This document shows positions 18,132 through 26,277 of a stretch of DNA of 64,000 nt, one piece after another. Source of the stretch: Pseudescherichia sp032055545 (GTDB lineage Bacteria > Pseudomonadota > Gammaproteobacteria > Enterobacterales > Enterobacteriaceae); NCBI GenBank assembly GCA_032055545.1, contig DAMBQR010000005.1, positions 1 through 64,000 of the forward strand, read 5' to 3'. The notes under the pieces are model-generated. The model saw only the letters and a list, made by a program, of their open reading frames with translations, made no database searches and had not been told where the DNA came from. The position numbers were made by a program, and so were the translations under genes. Within the stretch, counting starts at the first letter, position 1. The number at the start of each line of letters is the position of its first letter.

Positions 18132-18971
18132 ATGATACTCTATCATTATACGGACCAGAATGGCTTCATGAGCATTATCAGGGACACTGAACTCGCGGCC
18201 ACGTCGATTCAATACCTCGAAGATACCCGGGATTATTATCTTACTCTGGACATTGTAAGAGATATTTTATCGGAAATGCTTATCAGAGAAGAAAACTCAG
18301 ATGTGCAATTCCGGATCCAGCGGTTTAGAGCAAATATTAACAATATTAAGAGAATGAATACCTGCATTTGTTCGCTGTCAGAAGAGGGCGATAATCTAAG
18401 TCAGTGGCAGAATTACTCTCCACCTCAGGGCGGGTATTCAATAGGTTTCGACCGTAATATTCTTGAAGAGTTACTCAACCTACAAGGTTATGTCCTCAAA
18501 GCCTGTCTCTACGACTCTGATGAGCAACGTGCTCTTATTACTCAGACCATTACAGATGCATTGATTGCTTTTCACAGCTATAACGAGCCTGAGAAAGAGT
18601 GGTTTGAGTATCAATCTGAGTCATCAGCTTATTTTTTAAAAAATTTGTCGCATATTATTCCTTTGATTAAACACTCTGCCTTCACGGAGGAGAAAGAGTG
18701 GCGAATTATATCTGAGGAAGACGTTTCCATTGAACGACTCAGTTTTAAAGAGGGACCGTTCATGCTTATCCCTTTCCACCGTATAATGCTTAGAAAAGAT
18801 TTCTGGAAGCTTATTTGTAAAGTCATTATTGGTAATACACCGCAGCCCGAACTGGCTTTTACTGCGGCGCAGCAATTTATTCATCGCCAAGAAATTGAGG
18901 CGTCACGAATAATAGTTGCTAAAAATGAGCATAAAAATATTTCCGTTGTAAAAAGTTTGCTCAAGTTCTAA
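18132..18971 (+). CDS. DUF2971 family protein, unknown function
   Basis: 279 residues. The N-terminus YHYTDQNGFMSII and the blocks CICSLSEEGDNLSQWQNY (about 77-94) and FTEEKEWRII (about 194-203) are typical of DUF2971, a family common in accessory and defence-type islands; its biochemical role is not established. No signal peptide or membrane helix. Start ATG 18132 has AGGGAG five bases upstream; a TTG one codon earlier is too close to it. The gene is AT-rich compared with the backbone. It lies 92 bases after tRNA-Thr and 98 bases before mcrB on the same strand, so it may share the McrBC-type transcript. Confidence 0.75.
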   Translation: MILYHYTDQNGFMSIIRDTELAATSIQYLEDTRDYYLTLDIVRDILSEMLIREENSDVQFRIQRFRANINNIKRMNTCICSLSEEGDNLSQWQNYSPPQGGYSIGFDRNILEELLNLQGYVLKACLYDSDEQRALITQTITDALIAFHSYNEPEKEWFEYQSESSAYFLKNLSHIIPLIKHSAFTEEKEWRIISEEDVSIERLSFKEGPFMLIPFHRIMLRKDFWKLICKVIIGNTPQPELAFTAAQQFIHRQEIEASRIIVAKNEHKNISVVKSLLKF

Positions 18972-19069
18972 ACGGGCTGTAAAAACAGTCTATTGTGACT
19001 GAAATGGGAAGGATACTTCAACCCTATCACTCACCACCCAATACTCTGCCGGTCAGGAGTCCTTTCACC

Positions 19070-21040
19070 GTGCTTAACTCTTTCGAAATTTATACCGTAC
19101 TAAAAAAGATGGGCTACACGCTTGAGTCGAATAAGTACGAACCCAGCTATGCCTCGGAGCATGCTCTTGGTGATGGCCGTTACCTTTACGTTAAGCGCAA
19201 GGCTGACAGAATCATCAATAAAAGCCCCCTGGTACTGCATCCGGACTCACTGGCGCTGCGCGATAAGATCGACGCTATTGGTGGCGTGTCTTGCACCTGG
19301 GAGAAAAGTAAAAGCACCAGCTACCGCCGCTTCCCCCGCGATGGAGACTCTTCCCAGTACGGTTTCGATACTGATATCGCCTCAGTTGAAGCGCTACATA
19401 TGCTTCTGGAACTCTTGACCGGCACAAAGCCAAATCCGATCTCTTCGCCTGTTACTCTTCGTAAGGAGCCGCCTGCAATGTTTTCATTGAACCAGATCCT
19501 TTTTGGCCCACCCGGTACCGGCAAAACGTATTCCACGACCGAGCTGGCGGTTAAAATTGCAGATGGGGAGTGGTATCAGCAGGTTAGCCAGACGCACCAA
19601 GGACAAAGTCTGCGCGATGAGGTCAAAGCTCGCTATCAAATACTGATCGAAAAACAACAGGTCATGTTTACCACCTTTCACCAGAGCTTCTCCTACGAAG
19701 ACTTTATAGAAGGGATCCGCGCTTCTACTGATGAAAGTACGGGCGCGCTGCGCTATGACGTAGTTGACGGAATTTTCAAACAGCTCTGTCAGAACGCCGA
19801 AGTAAAAGTGCAGGGCGATGCCTCTCAATCCGTCTCGCTGATCGGAAGGCGCATCTGGAAAATGTCGCTGGGAAATACGCTGGGCGGTGAGGAGTATATC
19901 TACGACGAGTGCCTTGGGAACAACTACATTCTGCTGGGGTGGGGAGATAATATTGATTTCACCGGCTGTGCAACGCTAGACGAGGTAAAAGAGCGTATCG
20001 TCAATAAAGGATCATCGGCCGATCAGAGCGAGTACATGTCAGTTGCGGTAAATACCTTTAAAAACGTTATTCGCCCGGGCGATCTGATTGTTGTCTCTGA
20101 CGGTAATCATAAGTTTCGTGCCATTGCTCAAGTCACCGGTGATTATCAATATTTTCCGGAAGGCGAGCGTGTTGGCTTTCACCAGATGCGTTCGGTCAAG
20201 TGGCTGCGAAAGTATGAGCCGAGCCTGCCTAAAGAGCATCTATTCCACAAAACCCTGTCCCAGATGACGCTCTACGAGCTGAAAGATACCACCATCGACA
20301 GAGAGAAGCTGGCCCAGCTTCTGGCTCCGGGCAATGAGAAAGAGCAAAGCGCCTTACCGCATGTGTTGATTATCGACGAAATTAACCGGGGCAATATTTC
20401 GCGCATCTTTGGCGAGCTGATCACCTTGCTTGAACTGGATAAACGTCAGGGTGCGGAAGATGCGCGTACGCTAATGCTGCCCTACTCAAAAAAGAGATTT
20501 ACCGTCCCGAAGAATGTATTTCTGATCGGAACGATGAACACCGCCGACAAATCGTTGATCCAGATGGATTTAGCACTGCGCCGTCGATTCAGCTTCATTG
20601 AAATGCTGCCGCAGCCGGAGTTGCTCGCTGGCGTTACCGCGTTCGGCGTGGATCTCTCTCTGCTAATTCAGCGCATTAACCAACGTATTGAGGCCCTGAT
20701 CGACGCTGAGCACTCGATTGGTCATGCTTACTTTATGCCGTTGAAGGCAATTGCGAGTCAGGGGGAGCGCGAAGCCCAGTTGGCCCTTATCTTTAAAGAG
20801 AAGATCATCCCACTGCTAAAAGAGTATTTCTTCGATGACTATGAGCGCATTGGCTGGGTGTTAAACGATCCAGTAAAAGCAGAAAGCAGCCGCTTTATTT
20901 CGCAGCAAAGCTCTGAACATCTGCCTGCGCTAACAACGCTATTTCCAGCGGAGATTGCAGACGGTCTGTCCGACAGGCGCTATCGTATTAACGCGCAGGC
21001 GTTTACCCTGGCGGCGGCGTACCAGGGCATTGTGCAATGA
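19070..21040 (+). CDS. mcrB: McrB-type AAA+ NTPase with a predicted PUA/EVE-like insertion
   Basis: 656 residues from GTG 19070, chosen because AGGAG lies ten bases before it; an upstream GTG at 18995 lacks a ribosome site. Family: the NTP-driven motor of McrBC-type modified-DNA restriction. Visible order: N-terminal region (1-130), Walker A GPPGTGKT (about 146-153), FTTFHQSFSYEDFIEG, then an inserted segment (about 260-385) with LLGWGDNIDFTG and FKNVIRPGDLIVVSDGNHKFRAIAQV, then Walker B HVLIIDEINRGN (about 430) and GTMNTADKS (about 487) with the sensor/arginine stretch LALRRRFSF. The insertion looks like a PUA/EVE-fold domain, a type that reads modified bases; this is inference. K-12 McrB is 459 residues, so this is a different subfamily. 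Confidence 0.88.
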   Translation: MLNSFEIYTVLKKMGYTLESNKYEPSYASEHALGDGRYLYVKRKADRIINKSPLVLHPDSLALRDKIDAIGGVSCTWEKSKSTSYRRFPRDGDSSQYGFDTDIASVEALHMLLELLTGTKPNPISSPVTLRKEPPAMFSLNQILFGPPGTGKTYSTTELAVKIADGEWYQQVSQTHQGQSLRDEVKARYQILIEKQQVMFTTFHQSFSYEDFIEGIRASTDESTGALRYDVVDGIFKQLCQNAEVKVQGDASQSVSLIGRRIWKMSLGNTLGGEEYIYDECLGNNYILLGWGDNIDFTGCATLDEVKERIVNKGSSADQSEYMSVAVNTFKNVIRPGDLIVVSDGNHKFRAIAQVTGDYQYFPEGERVGFHQMRSVKWLRKYEPSLPKEHLFHKTLSQMTLYELKDTTIDREKLAQLLAPGNEKEQSALPHVLIIDEINRGNISRIFGELITLLELDKRQGAEDARTLMLPYSKKRFTVPKNVFLIGTMNTADKSLIQMDLALRRRFSFIEMLPQPELLAGVTAFGVDLSLLIQRINQRIEALIDAEHSIGHAYFMPLKAIASQGEREAQLALIFKEKIIPLLKEYFFDDYERIGWVLNDPVKAESSRFISQQSSEHLPALTTLFPAEIADGLSDRRYRINAQAFTLAAAYQGIVQ

Positions 21041-22362
21041 CAATTCAGGTAAGTGAATATGCACTTATCACCAGCGATACGTCACAAAAGTCGGGGCTGG
21101 ATTTAGGCATCGTGTCGAAGCAAACCTTCTCCTGGCTGGAGTCGCTGCATCAGCAGTGGGAGGGCAGTGCGCAAATCGTGAGCCGGCAGGGAAAGCGATT
21201 TCTCAGGCTGGGCAGTTATGTTGGCTATCTGGAATCACCCACCGGCGAGGCGATCGAAATTTTGCCGAAGACCCAGCTTGGGGAGAATGAGGATCCACTC
21301 CGCCAGCGGCGCGTGTTGCGTCGAATGCTCCAGGCGGCGACAGGCATCACGCCACGGGAAGGAGAGACTGCATCACTTCACCGCAGCAAGCTACCTCTAC
21401 ATGAATGGATCTACAGCGAGTTTTTAAGGCATTTGCTGGAGCTGGTGCGTCGCGGTTTACGTTCCGATTACCATCTGACGGAAGATGACGACAGCGCGTT
21501 TATTCGCGGGCAGCTTGATATCAATCGTCAGATGCGCCAGGTACCCGGCAAAGGCGCGCGTTTTCACGTGCGATATGCAGAGTTTACTCCACAGCGGATT
21601 GAGAATCGTATTCTACGTACGGTGCTGGAGATCGTACTGAGCTCAACGAAAGAGAACCAGACCTGGCGCACGGCCACTACTCTAAAACATCAGATGGCTG
21701 ATATTGAGCCTGTCAGCGATGCGTTATCGCAGCTTTCTCGCTGGAGCGATGGCAAGTATCTGCTGGCCTACCGGGCGATTAAGCCGTGGTGCCAGCTGAT
21801 ACTGGAGAAGCATAACCCTGATTTTCAAAAAGGGGGGCACAAGGGTATTACGCTACTTTTTCCGATGGAGAAGCTTTTCGAGTCCTGGGTCGGTTATTCT
21901 CTGAAGCGCGCGCTGGTATCAGGATACGCTTTCACTGCGCAGGCCAGACGGCATCATTTGCTCTCACACGTGCTGGATGAATCAGCGCTTCCGGAAGCCT
22001 GGTTTGCGCTCAAGCCTGACTTTGTTGTGGAAAATAGCGACAAAAGCTACGTTCTTGATGCAAAGTGGAAGCTGCTGGATAGCCTGCAGGGCAATCGTGC
22101 AAAGAAGTATGGCATTAGCCAGGCTGACCTGTATCAAATGTTCGCATACGGTCAGAAGTACTTGCAGGGAAGGGGGGATATGATGTTGATCTACCCCGCG
22201 CACCCGCTATTTTCCGCACCGCTTCCGCTTTTTGAGTTCGATAAGTGCCTGAGGTTGTGGTGCGTTCCCTTCGATTTGGAAACCGGGGCGTTGGTAGGAG
22301 GAACGTGGCAGGAAGCAATCGGCGTTTTTACTACCCAGCAAAGGAGCATTTACGGTGTATAA
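21037..22362 (+). CDS. mcrC: McrC-type restriction endonuclease subunit
   Basis: 441 residues. McrC proteins supply the nuclease of the McrBC complex. An N-terminal domain that contacts McrB is followed by a PD-(D/E)xK nuclease core: KPDFVVE (about 326-332) and VLDAKWK (about 339-345) give the D...DxK ligands. Motifs appear complete, so the nuclease should be active. The ATG overlaps the mcrB stop by four bases (ATGA), showing translational coupling. The next gene overlaps its end by eight bases. Confidence 0.9.
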   Translation: MTIQVSEYALITSDTSQKSGLDLGIVSKQTFSWLESLHQQWEGSAQIVSRQGKRFLRLGSYVGYLESPTGEAIEILPKTQLGENEDPLRQRRVLRRMLQAATGITPREGETASLHRSKLPLHEWIYSEFLRHLLELVRRGLRSDYHLTEDDDSAFIRGQLDINRQMRQVPGKGARFHVRYAEFTPQRIENRILRTVLEIVLSSTKENQTWRTATTLKHQMADIEPVSDALSQLSRWSDGKYLLAYRAIKPWCQLILEKHNPDFQKGGHKGITLLFPMEKLFESWVGYSLKRALVSGYAFTAQARRHHLLSHVLDESALPEAWFALKPDFVVENSDKSYVLDAKWKLLDSLQGNRAKKYGISQADLYQMFAYGQKYLQGRGDMMLIYPAHPLFSAPLPLFEFDKCLRLWCVPFDLETGALVGGTWQEAIGVFTTQQRSIYGV

Positions 22363-22966
22363 AGATTTCTATCAGCTGATGCTGGAACAGTTTGCCTTAC
22401 CGGTTGAGTTATTTACCCTAAGCCGCAAGCAGCCCTTCTCCATCTATGCCGAGCAGGAGACGCTGTATATCAAAAATACCGGCGGCAATATACGCCGGCT
22501 TGACAGAAAAAGCGTGGCGGCATTCATTGAGCATTTTGAAGAGACAGGTAGCCAGGCAGCGCGAGACTATCAGGACATTACCTTTAATGCCTCCTACCTG
22601 CTGGCGGTGATACGTTATCTCGACGGCGACGCGATGACCGTGGAGCGATTTCATAGCGGAGAGGATCCTGACAGCGAACGTCGCTATCACAGCTGGCTAC
22701 GTGCTCATCCCGATGGTTTTGTACTGAACCTTTTGAAGTCCAGCGAAGGGAAAAAGAATGCCAGCGCAGAGCAGAAGACCTGCCTACATCGCGCTCAATG
22801 CACATATATTAATAAAACAACGAATAGCTTACATGCAGAGCCTTTTACAGGCAGCGACTATTTTAAAGTCTGCGCAGCAGATTTGTACGAGCTGGAATCA
22901 GCGGCGTTAAAGATCACCACGCTGCTGCAGATACGGAAGTGTCCTTGCTTAAATAATAAAGATTAG
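22355..22966 (+). CDS. Unknown protein co-encoded with McrBC
   Basis: 203 residues from GTG 22355, with AAGGAG about nine bases upstream and an eight-base overlap with mcrC, so it belongs to the same operon. I do not recognise a named family. The N-terminal part (1-95) has a beta-rich block FSIYAEQETLYIKNTGG and the helix-like FNASYLLAVIRYL. The C-terminal part has WLRAHPDGFVLNLL, then a spaced His/Cys pattern LHRAQC ... FTGSDYFKVCA that could form a small metal site. The tail holds two more Cys. Its strict coupling to McrBC suggests an accessory reader, nuclease or regulator, but this is inference. Confidence 0.7.
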   Translation: MYKDFYQLMLEQFALPVELFTLSRKQPFSIYAEQETLYIKNTGGNIRRLDRKSVAAFIEHFEETGSQAARDYQDITFNASYLLAVIRYLDGDAMTVERFHSGEDPDSERRYHSWLRAHPDGFVLNLLKSSEGKKNASAEQKTCLHRAQCTYINKTTNSLHAEPFTGSDYFKVCAADLYELESAALKITTLLQIRKCPCLNNKD

Positions 22967-23020
22967 ATCGCTTCAAAGGGTGCCTGATTATAGATCAGCC
23001 TAAAAATTTCGCAGCACCCC

Positions 23021-23755
23021 TTAAGGCCGCCGCGAATCCTGCCGCAGCGGGAATATCCTTGTATTAATCATCGCGATATTCACCTCGCAGGGTGTCCCAT
23101 CATCAAGAAACACCGTCTCCGTAAGTTCGATAACCGCATCATTCTCCTTTAATTTTAATAAGGAGAGCACATCCGTGTCGGTCAAATTGATCGCCTCCAG
23201 GTTCTGATCCCGGCGCTGGATCTTTTTACCGGTAATTTGCTCGATATAGGAGAATTTTGATATCTCCAGCCTGCTGAACTCCATTGTGCTAAACAGACTC
23301 ACCGGCAGGTGGCTATGCTCCAGCGCCACGGGAATATCATCGAAACACATCAGGCGTAAGATTTTATAGACCTTGTCGCTGTTCTTGATGCGTAACGCCT
23401 GAGCCATATCAGGGGAGGGGACGCGAATGATGCTGGCAGAGATAACCTTTCGCACGCCCTTATAGCCGTGCTTCTGGGCCTGATAATCAAAGGGGGAAAG
23501 AGCGTGAAACCTGCCAGAGTGGTTGCTTACGCCAATTGACCCTACATACAAACCCGAGCCTTTAACCCGGTAAATTCTCTGCTGCTCAATTAAAATGCGC
23601 GTGGCTTCGCGAACGGTAGCGCGGGTAATACCGATGTTTTTGGCAATGGCAATTTCAGTATCGAGCTTATCGCCAGGCAGTAGGCCGTCATCCTTAATTT
23701 TCTTCAGGATGTAATCGACTACCTCTCTCTGCTTCTCTGTTACACCATCAACCAT
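23021..23755 (-). CDS. GntR-family regulator, HutC/UTRA subfamily
   Basis: 244-residue repressor-type protein. An N-terminal winged helix-turn-helix (TEKQREVVDYILKKI ... TRATVREATRIL, residues 3-65) is followed by a UTRA ligand domain. Start ATG 23755 has GGGAAG eight bases upstream; a longer in-frame start at 23884 would run through one of the predicted operators and is rejected. It diverges from the PTS genes and three HutC-type sites lie in the shared 280-base region, so it most likely controls the PTS operon and itself. Inducer unknown, probably a sugar phosphate of the PTS substrate. Confidence 0.9.
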   Translation of the reverse strand: MVDGVTEKQREVVDYILKKIKDDGLLPGDKLDTEIAIAKNIGITRATVREATRILIEQQRIYRVKGSGLYVGSIGVSNHSGRFHALSPFDYQAQKHGYKGVRKVISASIIRVPSPDMAQALRIKNSDKVYKILRLMCFDDIPVALEHSHLPVSLFSTMEFSRLEISKFSYIEQITGKKIQRRDQNLEAINLTDTDVLSLLKLKENDAVIELTETVFLDDGTPCEVNIAMINTRIFPLRQDSRRP

Positions 23756-23798
23756 CGATATTCTTCCCGATAAGAGTGAAAAGCAGCTCCCCTGAGCC

Positions 23799-23810
23799 TG
23801 TCTATACATG
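23799..23810. promoter_or_regulatory. Predicted GntR operator, regulator-proximal
   Basis: CTGTCTATACAT contains GTCTATAC, a fit to the HutC-subfamily core GTMTAKAC. It lies 44 bases upstream of the regulator start and suggests autoregulation. Confidence 0.6.
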
Positions 23811-23952
23811 TATGCCTGATAATCTTGGCTTAGCACCACTTGAGCGATATAGAGATGTGATCGGCTTAACGGATTTGCATCCAAATCCCGCGAGTTCGCC
23901 GCAATGTGACCGTTACATATTGTATCTGCCCAGATCCCGGTCCACTATCTAG

Positions 23953-23983
23953 ATGACTATACATCTTAAAGATGTCTATACGT
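23953..23983. promoter_or_regulatory. Predicted paired GntR operators, PTS-proximal
   Basis: Two similar sites 19 bases apart: ATGACTATACAT (23953-23964) and ATGTCTATACGT (23972-23983). The second contains the full HutC core GTCTATAC, the first has one mismatch. The 19-base spacing would place them on nearly the same helix face. They lie 53-83 bases before the PTS IIA start, over the likely promoter. Confidence 0.65.
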
Positions 23984-24035
23984 ATCAAGCAGCCTGAAAC
24001 AGAGAAATGCGTTTTTTTAGATCAGGGAGAAAAAC

Positions 24036-24500
24036 ATGTCGCATCTGGCAAAGTGGTTAAATAACGAAAAAGTTCAGTACGTTGAGAGCGTTGCGGACTG
24101 GAAAGAGGCCATTCAGATTGCCGGGACTCCTCTCCTCAATGAGGGGGCCATATCGCAACGCTATATCGAGGCGATTATCCGCCAGAAAGAGGAGATCGGG
24201 CCTTACTTCGTTATCGCCCCGCGGATTGCCATGCCCCACGCCCGCCCGGAAGAGGGCGCTCAGGCGCTGGGCTTATCGGTTGTAAAGCTGGCTGAACCCG
24301 TAGTGTTTAACGCTGATGAGAACGATCCGGTAGACACGGTTTTCATGTTTGCCGCGCCGGACAGCAACAGCCATATAGAGATGATCTCTCAGCTGGCTGA
24401 GCTGCTCTCTGATGAAGACGAAATGGAAAAGATCTTCAACGTCCGCAGCAGAGAAGAACTGAATGCAATTTTACTGGCCGGTAACGGTATCGCCCAGTAA
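24036..24500 (+). CDS. PTS EIIA, ascorbate/UlaC type
   Basis: 154-residue cytosolic phosphocarrier of the EIIA fructose-mannitol (PTS_EIIA_2) fold, as in UlaC/SgaA. The phosphorylated His is in the block IAPRIAMPHARPEEGA (about residue 68). It takes phosphate from HPr and passes it to the EIIB encoded next. First gene of a three-gene operon, preceded by GGGAG and by the GntR operators. The true substrate is not known; UlaA-type systems import L-ascorbate and related sugar acids. Confidence 0.9.
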   Translation: MSHLAKWLNNEKVQYVESVADWKEAIQIAGTPLLNEGAISQRYIEAIIRQKEEIGPYFVIAPRIAMPHARPEEGAQALGLSVVKLAEPVVFNADENDPVDTVFMFAAPDSNSHIEMISQLAELLSDEDEMEKIFNVRSREELNAILLAGNGIAQ

Positions 24501-24533
24501 ACGAACAGTGATCAACGATTAATGAGGTGAGTT

Positions 24534-24812
24534 ATGAAAATGATGGCGGTGTGTGGTTCAGGTCTGGGCAGCAGCTTCATGATGGAAATGAATATTAAAA
24601 AGGTGCTGAAAAACCTCAATATTGTAGCCGAGGTCGAGCACTCCGACCTGGGTTCGGTAACGCCCGACGTGGCAGACGTGTTTGTGATGGCGAAAGACAT
24701 CGCCTATAGCGCCAACCTGCCAGAGGACAAGATTATCATCATCAATAACATTATCGATCTGAAAGAGATCGAACAAAAAATACGCGAGTATTTTGAGAAA
24801 AATAACGCGTAA
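24534..24812 (+). CDS. PTS EIIB, ascorbate/lactose-fold type
   Basis: 92-residue EIIB with the phosphocysteine loop near the N-terminus, CGSGLGSS, whose Cys is at about position 6. The fold and length match UlaB/SgaB. GAGGTGAG lies before the ATG. It carries the phosphate to the incoming sugar at the EIIC channel. The gene is 33 bases after EIIA and 32 before EIIC. Confidence 0.92.
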   Translation: MKMMAVCGSGLGSSFMMEMNIKKVLKNLNIVAEVEHSDLGSVTPDVADVFVMAKDIAYSANLPEDKIIIINNIIDLKEIEQKIREYFEKNNA

Positions 24813-24844
24813 TCCGAGATGAACATCTTCCCGTAGAGGTTAAT

Positions 24845-26221
24845 ATGTTTATTCAAAACCTTTTGCAGTTTGTCGTCGATGTGCTGAAGGTGCCTTCCAT
24901 CCTTGTTGGGCTGGTGGCGCTATTCGGGCTTGTGGCACAAAAAAAGCCTTTCCCGGATGTGATTAAGGGAACCGTAAAAACCATTCTTGGCTTCTTGGTC
25001 CTGGCCGGCGGTGCCTCTGTTCTGGTCAGCTCATTAACCCCGCTGGGCGATATTTTCAAAGAAGCGTTCGACGTTCAGGGGATCATCCCGAACAACGAAG
25101 CGATGGTCTCTATTGCCCTCGCCAGGTACGGTGCGCCTACCACGCTGATTATGGCATTCGGTATGGTGGCAAATATTGTGGTCGCCAGGTTTACTCGCCT
25201 GAAATATATCTACCTTTCAGGGCACGTAACCTTCTACATGGCCTGCATGGTAGCGATTATCCTCTCGGTAGCCGGTTTTGAAGGGGTTCAGCTTATCTAT
25301 ACCGGGTCGTTAGCGCTGGGTATTTTGATGGCGGCGTTCCCGGCGCTGGCTCAGCCCTATATGCGTAAAATCGTCGGCGGTGATCAGGTTGCTTTAGCGC
25401 ATACGGGCACGATTGGCTATGTTCTCTCAGGCTGGATCGGTACCCTGGTTGGTAAGGGGTCTAAATCCACCGAAGAGATGAACATGCCGAAAAACCTCAG
25501 TTTTCTGCGTGACAGCACCATCTCTATCTCGCTGACCATGATGGTCATCTACCTCATCCTGTCGGTATCGGCAGGTAAAGAGTATGTAGAGGCTAACTTT
25601 AGTGCTGGTCAAAACTATCTGGTCTACTCGTTTATCCAGGCGATTACCTTTGCGGCAGGCGTGTTTATTATCCTGCAAGGGGTGCGCTTGATCCTCGCGG
25701 AGATCGTGCCGGCCTTTACCGGTTTCTCTGAGAAGCTGGTGCCGAACGCCGTACCCGCGCTGGACTGCCCGATTGTCTTCCCTTACGCGCCAAACGCGGT
25801 GCTGGTCGGGTTTATCTCCAGCTTCGTCGGCGGCCTGGTAGGGCTGTTTATCCTCGGTCAGCTTCACTGGGTGCTGATCCTGCCCGGCGTCGTGCCACAC
25901 TTCTTCTGCGGTGCTACCGCGGGCGTTTTCGGTAATGCTACCGGCGGTAAACGAGGAGCTATCTGCGGGGCGTTTGCTCACGGGATCTTAATCACCTTCC
26001 TGCCCGTTGCGCTGCTACCGGTTCTCGGGGCGATTGGGCTGACCAACACCACCTTCTCCGATACTGATTTCGGCGTAGTGGGGATTATCCTCGGCAATAT
26101 GGCACAATTTATGGATAAAGGGATGATTACCCTGACCATCACCGGCATCTTTGCGCTGCTGGTGATCTATAACTTCACGGCCAAAAAGAAGGTGCCAGTG
26201 GAAGAGGGAACGGGACAGTAA
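24845..26221 (+). CDS. PTS EIIC, UlaA (ascorbate) family
   Basis: 458-residue inner-membrane permease with about ten to eleven hydrophobic segments. Conserved UlaA-type blocks are seen, such as PALDCPIVFPYAPNAVLVGF and HFFCGATAGVFGNATGG. It forms the sugar channel of the PTS. The operon contains no lactonase, decarboxylase or epimerase as in the K-12 ula operon, so catabolism must be encoded elsewhere or the substrate differs. A strong terminator follows. Confidence 0.9.
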   Translation: MFIQNLLQFVVDVLKVPSILVGLVALFGLVAQKKPFPDVIKGTVKTILGFLVLAGGASVLVSSLTPLGDIFKEAFDVQGIIPNNEAMVSIALARYGAPTTLIMAFGMVANIVVARFTRLKYIYLSGHVTFYMACMVAIILSVAGFEGVQLIYTGSLALGILMAAFPALAQPYMRKIVGGDQVALAHTGTIGYVLSGWIGTLVGKGSKSTEEMNMPKNLSFLRDSTISISLTMMVIYLILSVSAGKEYVEANFSAGQNYLVYSFIQAITFAAGVFIILQGVRLILAEIVPAFTGFSEKLVPNAVPALDCPIVFPYAPNAVLVGFISSFVGGLVGLFILGQLHWVLILPGVVPHFFCGATAGVFGNATGGKRGAICGAFAHGILITFLPVALLPVLGAIGLTNTTFSDTDFGVVGIILGNMAQFMDKGMITLTITGIFALLVIYNFTAKKKVPVEEGTGQ

Positions 26222-26234
26222 AACAAGTAAAAGG

Positions 26235-26265
26235 GAGCAGAGGGAAAATCCCTCTGCTCTTTTAT
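26235..26265. terminator. Bidirectional terminator between PTS operon and ydhS
   Basis: Eleven-base-pair stem GAGCAGAGGGA/TCCCTCTGCTC with an AAA loop, followed by CTTTTATATT on the plus strand and preceded by an A-rich run for the minus strand. Confidence 0.88.
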
Positions 26266-26277
26266 ATTTATAAATAG

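Noticed and set aside
18995..19069. Longer N-terminus of the McrB-type protein from GTG 18995
   Set aside because: No ribosome site precedes it, while GTG 19070 has AGGAG at good spacing. The extension cannot be fully excluded.
23756..23884. Longer N-terminus of the GntR regulator
   Set aside because: It would encode 43 residues before a canonical helix-turn-helix start, cover a predicted operator, and ignore GGGAAG before ATG 23755.
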